64,000 bases of DNA from Ophiostoma sp. CBS 140.51. Its lineage: Eukaryota; Ascomycota; Sordariomycetes; Ophiostomatales; Ophiostomataceae. The stretch covers positions 62,001 through 126,000 of the forward strand of contig JANSLP010000042.1 of assembly GCA_029298735.1 (NCBI GenBank), read 5' to 3'. The translations under genes and the position numbers were made by a program. Shown here piece after piece: positions 47,356-58,645 of this stretch. Position 1 is the stretch's first letter. The number at the start of each line of letters is the position of its first letter. Under the pieces are notes generated by a model. It did no database searches. It saw only the letters and a list, made by a program, of their open reading frames with translations, and was not told the DNA's origin.

Positions 47356-50311
47356 CTAGGAATCGTCACTGGATTCGCCTTCGCTAGAATCATTGGAGTC
47401 TTCGCTAGAGCTCTCTTCCTCATTGTTCTGTTGCTGCACCTGCCGTGCAGGCTGCTGTGTACGGGTCGGAGCCGGAGCCGGTGTAGCGGGCATGGGAGCC
47501 AGAGCCGGAGTCGGTGTGGCGGCTATGGTAGCGGCGGTCAGGCTGTCAGGCGGGCCGAACAACCCGCTCAAGAGTGGAGATGGTGGCCGAGCTGCCCCTT
47601 CGCGGCCGGCAGCGACATGTGACAAGACGGATCGGGAACTTGAACTGTGGTTGTTTGCGTTTGCGTCTGCGTCTGCGTTTACGTCTGCGTCTGCGTTTAC
47701 GTTTGCAGCCGTGGGAGAGCTACCGTCATATTGATCGAGTGCCACAAGCGACCAGCCTGGTGGGAGCTGGACACCGGGAGGGAGTTGCGAGCTTCTATTT
47801 GTACTTCCACTTCCAGACACTTCTAGGTTGACAGATGGCAGAGGTTGCTGTGCAGTCAACCGCTGAGAGAGCCGGGCCTGCTCAAGCCGCTGACGGTTTC
47901 TCTCTTCCAGGTCAGCCAGTGCCTGTTCATGGCCGTCAAAGCCAACCGCAGCTGGTCCCATGAACATAATAGGCGATGCGGGGGGCCATGCGGCAGCAGC
48001 ATCTTCTTGGGGTGCCTGGGTTGCCCCTGTTGGTGATTCTTCTGTCGGGTTCGCGGTCGCTTCCGGTGCTGGCTCTGCGGCTGGCTCTGCTGCTGCCGCC
48101 TCGGGAGCGGCCGGGGCGGCCGGAACTTCAGGGACTGCTGGAGCTTCAGCGACTTCAGGGGCGTTCGCATCGAGGGGTACAGTCGGCGTGGGTTGCGGCG
48201 CAGTCGGTCGGACGTGTTGGGTGGTGCGGATGCGCTGCAGTTCAGAGAGCATGGTCCGGAGAGTCCGGGCTTCTGCACTGGCCAATTGGAGCTCGATCGT
48301 GCCTTGCTCGATACGCCGCTCGATGGACCGAAGGTCCTGGAAGATGGCCGCGGTGGATGTGGACTGAGACATGGTCGACGCCGGCCCAGCCGGCAGCGGG
48401 TGGTATCCAAAAGGAGTACCGAAATCAGGAGCACCAAAACCGGGAGCACCAGCGACACCGTTAGGAGCTCCTTGGTCGACGGCATGGTTGTTGCCACCGG
48501 CCATCGCGTTAGGAAGACCGAGTCGTTGTGCCATTTCCTGAATATCACGAGCACCACCTTGGGCAAAACCAAGACGTAGGGGACCGAAATTGAACATGCG
48601 CAGGGCTGCACCACCACCACCGTTGGGAGGCGGCGGCGGCGGGTGATGTTGGTTCGCGTCGGCCGGGGCGCCAGGTGCCGCTCCAGGAGCAGGTGCCTGG
48701 CCATTGATAGCAGGGAAAGCTGGGTTCGGGGGTGGGATTGCTCCATCAGCTGCAGGTACAGCTGGTGCTCCGGCTCCCGCACCAGCGCCAGCAACCGCGG
48801 CACCCCCAGCACCCGCGGCACCCCCAGCACCAGCTCCGGCAGCGCCGCCGCCCATAAGGTTCATTCTGAATATGGCATTATCACGGTTGCGGTTTGCGTT
48901 GGATGCATCGTCAATCACAACAGACCGGCGGCATGTGGGACACACTTGCTGCCGCTCCATCCAGCTCTTGAGGCAGCCCAGGTGCAGGATATGGCCACAA
49001 GGCAGCTTCTTCGGCCGAGTGCGCTCGATGCGTGAGGGATCATTTTGGTTCCAGACGTGCATATCTTCGCGGCAGATTATGCATGTGTTCTCGCGGGCGA
49101 GATCCTCTTCAGAGGCGTCTTCGTAGCGGTTCATATCCTTGATCGCCTGGCGGTACTTCATCAATGCACCCAGGCGCTTGATAAACGACCGTATTGTCAT
49201 AAACAAATCTCTGATGATGTGCAGGGGAAGGCCGTAGAAGTTGAGAAGAACGAAGAAGAAGACGGCGTAGATGCAGAGTTTCGTAAAATCTGGAGTGTGG
49301 TCAGCATGTGAAGTGAGAAATACCTGTATTGTGCACATGTGGCATGGGCATCTTACCTGTCCAGAGGTCGAGGCCGAGAATGTACTGGCCCTTGGCTTCC
49401 CAGCCAGCGACTTCAATGTCCATCTCGTCCACGTCGTCTTCGTCGGGAAGGGGCTCATTGTCCTCTTCAGCATCGACTGTTGCCACGGCGTCTTCGCCGC
49501 CCTCTTGGCCCGTGGCCGCGGCCGCCTCGGCTGCTGCTGCTGCCTCCTCGCGCCGACGGATGATTGCTGCCCGCTCTTCGCGGATCTCGCGGCGCCGCTC
49601 AGCCAGCCGCTCTTGCGTCTGGCGCTTGATAATGCTCGTGTCCAACAGAATTATGCTGTACCGTAAGGCAGTGTGCAGCGACGTGACTAGCAGGACGGCG
49701 AATTCGAAGAGGAACATGACCATCATATCGGGCTTGGCCTGGTCGATCACCGTCGTCACGGCATAGTACAGCAGCCACGCATCGTACACCAGACTAAGGA
49801 ACAGCGAGATGATGAGGCGTGTGTGGAAGAGGCGCGGGTTGGCGGGCGGCTGCTGCTCCAGGGCCTCGATGCGGCCCTCGCCAATCCAGCCCCAAACTTT
49901 GCCCGTCAAGAGGGTCACAAACATAACAATAAAGAAGCCACCGATCTCGTCGCGGAAGATGGTCATGGCGAGACATGTTTCCGTAACGGCGAACCAGGCC
50001 TTTTCGTAGAGCTGTTCGACCTCGATGGCGCGGAGCTGGCCGAAGCAGACGCGCTGGAGACTGTAGACGAAGGAGGAGTAGACAAGGGCAATGAGGTTGA
50101 CGAGGATCTGTAGAGCAAGGAATGGTAGTTAGTACGGCGTCATGGGTGCAAAATAGGGTGCTCGGATCGAAGGGGAACAAACCATCATGCACAGATTACT
50201 CTGGAAGAGATACACCATCGCCGAGTAAAAGTTGGCCCGCTGGTGGAATGCGGACAGCACAACGCCGCCGGCCAGGACCGTGGAGGCCCCGGCGTACCAC
50301 GCCAAACGCAT
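47356..50311 (-). CDS. hrd1: ER membrane E3 ubiquitin ligase Hrd1 (synoviolin)
   Basis: Three exons on the minus strand (50311-50183, 50107-49357, 49289-47356) encode 937 residues. Hrd1 is the catalytic and channel-forming ligase of ER-associated degradation. The N-terminal 345 residues carry the multi-pass membrane domain, starting MRLAWYAGASTVLAGG, with hydrophobic segments through FFIVMFVTLLTG, IISLFLSLVYDAWLL and LCIYAVFFFVLLNF. A cytosolic Arg/Glu/Ala-rich insertion of about 90 residues precedes the last helix. The RING-H2 finger (about 363-415) has CIICRED, LPCGHILHLGCL and CPTCR, a full ligand set. After the RING comes a long Ala/Pro/Gly-rich cytosolic region with Asn-Ala-Asp repeats, ending in an acidic Ser-rich tail. 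Total length exceeds yeast Hrd1 (551) because of this tail, as in other moulds. Introns of 75 and 67 bases keep frame. It is likely induced by the unfolded-protein response; I did not find a clear element. Confidence 0.95.
47652..47706 (-). repeat. coding repeat in the Hrd1 tail
   Basis: Alternating GCGTCT/GCGTTT hexamers (+ strand) encode Asn-Ala-Asp-Ala/Val-type repeats (NVNADADVNADADANAN). This is a low-complexity coding microsatellite whose copy number could vary in frame. Confidence 0.8.
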
Positions 50312-51099
50312 TGTTGCGGTTTATATTGGTATAAAGCGGCCGAGTGTGCCGGATCGAACGCGGGGCGTTTCAAAAGTCGCCGTATTCTTTGAGATAGCTC
50401 TCGTTCAGATGCTCAAAGGGAGCTACAGCATCCGGTTCGCGGAGAGCATTGGAGAAGCTATGTATCGGCAGTGTAGTAGGGACAGAAGGCAGTCAGGTCG
50501 TGGATGTGGCCAGCGTTGCAACAAATGTCGGTCGTGGCGGATGAATAGCTGTTCGAGATGTTGTCAAGTGAACGGTGATATAAAGGCCACGGGGCGATTG
50601 CGGAATGCGGAATTCCGGGTTGGAGTAAAAGACCGGCTTCTCTCCACGGCAGAAGATAAAATCGAAAATATCTGCAGGTCCAGATGGCGATATCAATGTT
50701 GATGACAATAATGTAGTGAGTTGGTGATGGGTGGCGGACAGCGAGCAAAAAGAGCTACACGTGTTAATCAGGGCAGGCAGGAGAAAAAGCACCAGCGAAC
50801 TGATGATGAAGCCACTTGGCGATCGCGCGCGTTGGGGAAGGACCTGGTGCCACTGTAATTGCGTATGGGGCACGTGATAGCTCTTGTGCGCTAGTCTTTT
50901 TTGGGCCAGCTACTGGCTTCATTCACGCGGGGATTTTCACGGACAATAAAGTGGTCCACTATTTCTGTAAATAAGTCATGAATGGCGCGCTCTGATTGAC
51001 CATGTAAACTACAGCCTTGCCTCACAAAACTTCAGCCTGGTGGCCTCTCGTCAACTTGCCTCAACATCTCGTCACCATACTCCAAGAAAATAGGATAGA

Positions 51100-52060
51100 G
51101 TGAAGGCACGCGTGCTTAGAAATCGATGATTTGTTTTCTATGATTTTTCTAGGGTTTTTTTCTACTCTTTTAGATATTCTTATATATTCGTCATTTTTCA
51201 GAAGAAAATAAATAATCATGAAAATAAAATGGACAAAAATTATCAGAATTGTTTTCAGGCCTCCTCATGAAGAGGAAAAACAAAACGAGCACCACGACAA
51301 AAGGGGCCAAAGACGACATAGAAACCTCTGTTTTTCAAAGTATATACCTAGAAACTGCAGGGCACGAGCACACAGCCTAGATATTCATACGTGCACTGCG
51401 GAGACTAGGAGTGAATGGCTGGCTGCCGACTTGAATATAAGGATGCTTCCACGTCTTGATTTTTTTATTCTTAACTAGTCACAAAGTATCAAATAGTAGA
51501 TATGCGATGTTATAATTCTTTAAGCCAACGGAAGCCTACATCGGTGTAGAAAAGCATGCCTTGCTAGCATTACGACAACCAATCTCTCTACCCGAGTACT
51601 GTTCACACCAGGCATGTATCAATATGTCTCCACACTCCTCCTTAAACAATTTTGTGCCTTTCATTACTCCATTCTGATTGTATCGAGTTGCATTATACAT
51701 AGTAAATATTGAATGATGGGTCCTCTATCCAGGTACAAGTTCTCGTATCTCAAGCTTGGCGTGGTGGAACAAGTGCTGGACAAGTGCAATGGATGAAGTT
51801 TTCCCACCGAACTCATGGCGCTCGATGGCCAAAATACATTTGGATTATTTCTAGTCTAAAAAAACAAAATATAACACAGAGGCACGTTGATAATTACACA
51901 AGGTGGAGTGTAAGATGTCATACAAGACTCGAGGCTGACGGAAAGCTATCGATATACATTACTCTAAGAGTAAAGCAAGGCAGAAAGGCGAGGGGCAATA
52001 AAAGCACATACGAGAAGAAGGCATGCGTTAATACTTGTTTTCAGAAATGGTGAGATGACG
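51100..52060. other. AT-rich island
   Basis: This stretch is markedly richer in A and T than its surroundings, with many TA steps and short A or T runs, and carries no open coding sequence of note. In Pezizomycotina such islands often mark old transposon copies mutated by RIP. I recognise no surviving transposon motif, so this remains an inference from composition. Confidence 0.4.
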
Positions 52061-54110
52061 AAAGGGGTTACCGACTGGCCTTGGTCAAGGATATCAGCGC
52101 AAGAGGCTGAAGTCTGTGCCCGGAGAAGCGAGAGGTCGCCGGCAACAATACCCCTAGGCAGCAAAACCTACGATGTTGAGGACGATACCACGGGCAACTC
52201 CGGCCAGTCTCTTGATAAAATAAAGCTTGACCCTAACTGCCCCAAGGCTGAGCCCCGGAATGGATGGACAAGGCAAGGTTGATGATGACGATGACGCATA
52301 TACATCGAATGACCAAGCAGTAAAGACGGCTCGTCGAATGTTTTACCCCGAAGCAGACATCCTCGCGAGCATCAAACGCTCTTCTCTCCGTCTCCCTTGG
52401 GTGGACGTCGGGCACATCTGCAAACAAACAACAGGGACCTAGGCTACCGCATAAATAATGGCATGTGGTTGTCATCCACGAGGCTTATATAGGCAGAACG
52501 GTTGACGACACTAATTTGTAATTCAAACATGTTGATATGCCGAATGTCAATGACATGGTCAATACGCACTTACAAGAAAGCCGATGCTGGCCTCATGAAA
52601 CTCCGGGAACGGAGGTCGGGAGGCTGAGCGGAGGCCTAGGGCACAGTTGTGGCTTGAGATGGAAACACATCTTGGCCTCCGATATAGCACTGCTAACCTC
52701 GGTGCCCAAGAGGCAGTAACTGACGTACCCCGTGTGCATTCCCCATGATTTAGAGCAAAGCCACCACCATATTGTCACTTGGGGCATTGCTGGAAGAGAA
52801 TAGGGACAGCACTTCGAAATGCTATTGGAAGTAGGGTACTGGGCTTCCAGCATGGTTACTGGGTGTGTATTGGACGGGCTACTGCATGGCATTCATCGCA
52901 TGGAGGGGAAGCCCCAAGACCGCCTGCCGGCTATCACGGCCCAGAGGTGCATTCAGTGTGCATTTTCGATCCTCAAAAAGCAGTAAACGAAGCTTGTGCC
53001 AGTACGGCGTATGCATGTAGGCATACTTGGCTTCTATTTCTCTTCATGGGTGGCTGTTGCTTTGATGCATGAATGGTTATTTCGACCAAGAGGCCTCCTG
53101 CATCTTTACGTCTTTCTCTATCCATTGTTTTCTATTTTCTCCCCCTCCGTGCATATGCACGACGACCACGACCTCTGCAACTCCAACGTTCAAAGGAAGA
53201 CACCAAAAAGACATCCCCCCACTGCCACTATGCCACATTTGTGCACATTTCACCCGTGCTCTGCATCCATCCATATCTCGCCCCTTACTGGATGCATCAT
53301 AGACTCTGTTTCTTAATTTGTTCTTTGCCAGTTCCTTTGGGCCCTCTTCTGCCACAATCTGCTCAAATCTGTCACTCCAACCCACGATAGGCTTGATCTC
53401 CTCCTTCTCGATAGTTTTTCTACTTCCCCCCCGTTCTACCGCCTATTTCAACAACGGTGCGAGATCCAGGCCCTGTGACCCCAAGTCAGAGCTTTCCTTT
53501 TGCCAGTTCAAGGAACGGCACTTGCATCTTTTTTCTTTTCCCACACGTCACAGTAGACTTGTGTTTCGAAAGACGTGGTCCTGCAGTTCGATTTGGAGTC
53601 CAGAGAGCGTTGATGAGCCCCTTTTCTTCTTCTTTCTGGAGCTGATTTTTCTAGCATGTACTGAGTACACGTTGAAAGTGGCAAAGGGGGATCACACATC
53701 CGGTATCCATTGTCTCACCTCGGGATGAGGTGCAGAAGCTCCGGCAGGAAAGCAGCGGTCAAGAGGAGAAACGGATGAAAGCACAGAAGCACACAACCAC
53801 GACGAGGCAGGCGGCTAGGTCGGTGTCGTGATTTGAGACATGGCATGCGAGGAAGGAGGAGGGGTGCAGAGAGAAAAGGGACGTTGTCGAAGGCCCGAGA
53901 TATCTCGACGACGTCCGACCAAGAAGGGATCGTCGCTGCAGAGATACTGTGTGTACGGAGTCCTTGATGCAGGATGTGATGCAAAGCATCCGTGGCACAC
54001 TGTCTGCCAGATATTGGGACTTGGAACTGACGGAGGACATCCGGCGGTGGATATCACCGTCTCCGACAAAGTCTGGCCTTGTCTCTGGTCTTCTTCTCTT
54101 GGGTCTGGCT

Positions 54111-54133
54111 TGGCCTGGCCTGGCCTGGCCTGG
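54111..54133. repeat. TGGCC/CCTGG pentamer array
   Basis: TGGCC is repeated four times in a row and then decays (TGGTC). The same array type occurs at 7303-7330, and a shorter one near 55104-55117. Confidence 0.8.
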
Positions 54134-57100
54134 TCTCATCTGGTCGGTCCAAACGCCAAACACGCTGGACAACAAACTTGACCCCTTTTCCGGTGAGCCA
54201 ATAAACACAACAAGCAACTGATAGTGGCGAATAGCCACCTAAAAAGGGAGAGATGGAACGACGGAAAGAGGGGACGCCTTCTGTGATCATGCGGACTTTC
54301 CCGACTGTCAAACTGTCAAGCAACTGCAAGACTACAAGACTGCACGACTGCAGAGGTGGCAGGTAAATAGATCGCTCTGGGCTCTGTTGTGCGTGTGGGT
54401 GACTCCGTTCTCCGTTCTCTGTGCCCCATACTCCGGGGTTCCGACAAGAGACAAGTGAGGGCAAGAGACAAACAAGTGAGGACGAAAAGCCTCGCTATCC
54501 ATTTCGAGCAACGGTCTAGGAAGGGAGAAATGTGAATCGAGGCAATTTGAACTTGCGGATGTTAGTTTGTGCAAGTAAGGCCCACCTAATGGGCGCCCGT
54601 TTTATGGTGACTGTTGGATATGATGAGTTTGTGCTTTCTTTTTTCATAAAGTATTTTGCCATTCTAACCACATTTTGATTTATGTCTTTATTCTTGCAAT
54701 TTACTTAATTCCCTCTAGATGAAAGGTCGCCGACCTCCTTCGCGGAGACTTGCCGAATATGGGGTGTGGGAAGGAGTGACGACCAACCAAATCTACAATT
54801 TCAAGACACAACAGAGGAAAAGGAACCCAAAAAATAGGGGGCAGGATGGGGGATGCGCCTTTCCCTTTTTCCTCTGTCCTAGCCCCTAGTCACGCCCCTT
54901 GTGATGTGGACTCGCTCTTTCCCTATCCGCATCCCGCCTCTTGCCTTCTGTGGATGTGTGTTTCTGTTTGTGGCACTCTTTCGCCCTTCTGGGCACGTAG
55001 GTCGCCTCTGCAGGTCGCTCTTTCCCTACTGGTGTGGCGGGTGGCTGGACAGTGACAGGCTCTCCATGGCGCCTCACGATGCGCTGGGGCTCTGGTCGCC
55101 CTTGCCTGGCCTGGCCTCTCCTGGCCTTGCCAGCGAGCGACCACCCACTGCTCGGGCCAGCGCATGCTTGGGTCCTTCTGGCCCGAGCCCGCTTTCCATT
55201 CCGAGCATCTTGCGACATATGTGGAAGGCGCACATGGCCTCTCCACCCTCGCGCCTCACCTCATTCGGACTGTGGTATATTGTTCTTTCTTCTCTCTTCT
55301 TCACCCCTGTCCATATATTGTGCTCTATGACAAACCAAACTGGCCCTTCACCGCATCGATTTCGTTCTCGTGGCAAAGGGGCTTTCAGAGCGGAGTTTGT
55401 TTTGTTTTGTCCGGGGTGTGACGTGGGAGACGATGCTTTGCCGGCACGGAGGATTCCGTTGCCGGTGGAAGGAGAAGAAGCATGAAGAGGTATGATTTAG
55501 TATGATTATTTCTCCATCGTTTCTTTTTCTGCATCTTTTCTGCATCTCCCTACAAAGAGGAATCCCTCCACTTCTGTTCTGATGATACCCTACCCGGTTA
55601 ATTCTTCCTAGGTTGGTTTAGACAACGATGGTGCTCTCCCCGTTTTCTTCTGCAGATTGGTGAGAACGTCAGAAATATCAGAAAAATACACAGTAAAACG
55701 AAAAAGAAAGCAAAAAAGACTTAAAAAGCACGTTGGATAGGGGCTTTGTTGGAAAGGCACTGTTCTCATTTTTGCTCACCTGTTGGATAGCTGCAAGCCT
55801 TCTTCGGGACATCCTTTCGCGCCCATGTTACCCCCCTTTTGTGATTTTTCTGTCTTCCGCCCGCCTTCCACCCCCTGCACACCCTGTTCACCACCCCCGT
55901 CCAGTCCAAAAATCCACAAACCACACTGTCGGGACACCCATTTTACCCGACTTGGGTTTTGAGTTGATGTGTGGCAGGCTTTGTGTGCAAGGGGCTTGGT
56001 CAGATTGTCTTCACCTTTTTCTTCTTTCAAAGTTGGCGACATTGATATGAATGTTGTTGTCAGAATTACGACGTTAATTTATTCTTTCGTTTTTCCTTTT
56101 TTGGATTTTTCTTTTTCTTGACGAAACTCTTTCCCTTCTGTCTTTATCGTTTTCTGCATTTCTCACCTCCTCGTACGGGCAGTGTTGCATTGCGCCGCAG
56201 GATCGACGCTCTATGATGTTGGGTTCTCTCCATTTCCTTTCTTTTTATTGCACATCTTGTAAATTCGCATTTTCCGACCGACCCCTCTTTCTGGGCATCG
56301 ATATTTGTCAAAATCCCACGTCCTGTTTTCCTTTTTCGTCACTCGGAATCACGGTCAACCGATCATCATGGTTTGTCGGAAGCATCAGAAGAGGAAAGCG
56401 AGCGCAAACAATACGCCGTAATGTTACAGCGGATGGGACGCTCGCATGCAGCGTTCAGCTGGACAGGGCCTTTTCTCTTCCAGCGATGCCTTCTGTGTGT
56501 TTTGCGTTGTGCATTTTGCGTTGTCCGCCAGCGGGAATGTGCCTGACGGGATCCTCTGTCGATGCAACGCTGTTCTCCATCTTGTGCCCAAATGCAATCT
56601 GTAACTTCTTTTTTCGCTCTGACTGGATGAGGTGGGAGATTTTGAACGACGTGTTGATACTCAAATTTTTGACGAGTTTTTGTTTTGTTAGAATCCATTT
56701 TCCCGTTGTTTCTTTTTCGTGTCGTTTTACTTCTTTCACTGAATGCCAACGGCGAGGGGCCGGCCAGTTCACGACCGACCGTTCAACGTGGACGGCTACT
56801 GTCCAACCAACGCCTCTTTACTTGTCCTCTCTTTCCTTCACACCCCCTCATCCTCTTCTTCACGGTTTGGCTTGGTTTTGGCCTGCCACAAGTGGGGGCC
56901 ACTTCATCAACAACACAATCGACAAAACAGTGATTGAGAAGACTGATTGGACAACTCACGAACCAGTGCAATTTCCGCTTCTGTCGAAAAGGCCCAAAAT
57001 CCTTTTCGACAAACTTCAACTCCATCATAGGGCAGCATTCCGAAATACTTTGTCACACTGCAGAGTCCCTTGTCTTTCGCTTCATTCCCCCACCCCCCCT

Positions 57101-58565
57101 TTTGGGTGCCCCCGCTGGTCCCCAAGCTTGGACTTGGTTCCGTTGCTTCGGGATTGAGGGAAGTCGAGCGTAATATGGAAATGTCACAGACCGAAGAGAA
57201 AGCTCACAGGGTAAGCAACCAAGATACGGCAACTGTCTACGACATCCAGGTCGCACTCGTACGTGTAATCTATTCTGTATCTCTGCTGTTGACTTTAAAA
57301 AGCGTCGATGAGGCCTGGACCTGGCTTGACCGGGCGCTTGACAGTTGGCCGTACCACAGACTGGCAGCGCCATCGCCTGTTTCTGAACGGCATACGAGAT
57401 ATATTGGTGCTGTCTTCGTAACAAGCGAGACAAAACCCCTGGGAGGTCTATTTCAAGACCATCGCCGACCTCCCTCCACAACGCGGGTATAGAAAATGAC
57501 GTGCGTTGATTTGGCTTTACGATCACTGTGATATTTGGTGGCCATGTTTGCCGCCCGCTTAAAATTGCCCGTTTGCGAAAAGAGAGGAGTGGTAAATGGA
57601 GAAAATATATCGAAACGTGCAGAAAGTAACAGCTGTGGTGAGGTATTCTTGAAGTGATTTCCCCCTCTTTGCATGGAGCAGACGTTCGAGACTCTTTGTA
57701 GGATTGAAGCTATGAACCAACTGCATGGGACCGTCAAAAAAGGGATATGCATTCTTGCATTCAAAGCTTCCCCGAGAGAAAGGATCTTCGATGAAGCTTG
57801 CGGGAAATATTTGCACGATTTTCAATAGCTTCCTATTCTGGATTTGGGGTTGGAGAAAGCTCTACCTTCACCCCATGTCTACGGGGTATTTTACTAACAA
57901 AAAAGGAGGACATGTGCCTCTTTGCACAAATAGGCCGTCGGTGAAGAAAGGTACGAAGATAAGGCGTGGCGCGATGGGGGAAGGGAAGGTCCCCGAAGGA
58001 ACGGTAACCCTGGTTTACTAACAGAGACTCCCCTGTAAGCTTCCTTTGGCCCAACGTCTTGAGAAGGTGAAGAGGGCAAAATCAAAGAAAAACAATATGA
58101 TAAAAAAGAAAGCAAGTCAACACATGAACGAGGCAAAAAATCACAAGAGAATCAAAACACATCAAAATACGCAAGATAGGCGACCTCCCAGAAAAGGTGT
58201 GCATTGTTGGAGACACGCCCCTCCTCTTTTACACGTACCTCATCCAGGGGGGGAGGACTTGATATTGGTCTCGATACTTTGAAATGGAGGTCTGAAAGTA
58301 TCTCCGTGTACTTTTTGTTCCTCGGTGAATACCTGGATCATTCCTGCCTTGCCCGTCTGCGGTCGAAATTATCACTATTGTCAAAAAGGGTGCTCGCTCC
58401 TTCCGTTGATTGCCTTGGGGTGCGCTTCATCCCGCAGCGGTCTTGCCAACCAAGTTCGTAAAAAATCATGACCGAATTTATCACAATGTCATCAATTGAT
58501 TGCTTTGCGCTACGCGTAAGGCTTCACAAATGCAAACAGTGAGCTGTTCTTCAACAATCACAAAT

Positions 58566-58637
58566 GGGCTTGTGGTTTAGTGGTATAATTTTCCCTTAGC
58601 ATGGGAAAGGTCCTGGGTTCGATTCCCAGCAAGTCCA
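58566..58637 (+). tRNA. tRNA-Ala (anticodon AGC)
   Basis: A complete 72-base tRNA without intron. The acceptor stem pairs GGGCTTG with CAAGTCC (one G-T pair), discriminator base A. The anticodon stem pairs TTCCC with GGGAA around the loop TTAGCAT, giving anticodon AGC (alanine). The T arm is CTGGG-TTCGATT-CCCAG, with the B-box GGTTCGATTCC at 58616-58626. The D arm is GTTTAGTGGTATAAT and contains the A box. Transcription by RNA polymerase III would end in the run of eight T directly downstream. It is the only certain gene in the last 13.7 kb. Confidence 0.96.
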
Positions 58638-58645
58638 TTTTTTTT
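58638..58645 (+). terminator. RNA polymerase III terminator of tRNA-Ala
   Basis: Eight T residues follow the tRNA discriminator base directly, which is the standard RNA polymerase III stop signal. Confidence 0.9.

Larger units (their letters stand above)
50312..58565. other. 8.3 kb gene desert upstream of tRNA-Ala
   Basis: I find no gene I can support. The first few hundred bases are the Hrd1 promoter. A distinctly AT-rich patch runs from about 51100 to 52060 (51121-51240 is near 22 % GC by my count, against well over 50 % in the genes). A CCTGG array lies at 54111-54133. A frame of 314 codons (56213-57157, +) is the longest unexplained one, but it is pyrimidine biased and shows no domain. 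Short frames near 52261 and 57070-57526 are equally unassigned. Confidence 0.5.
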
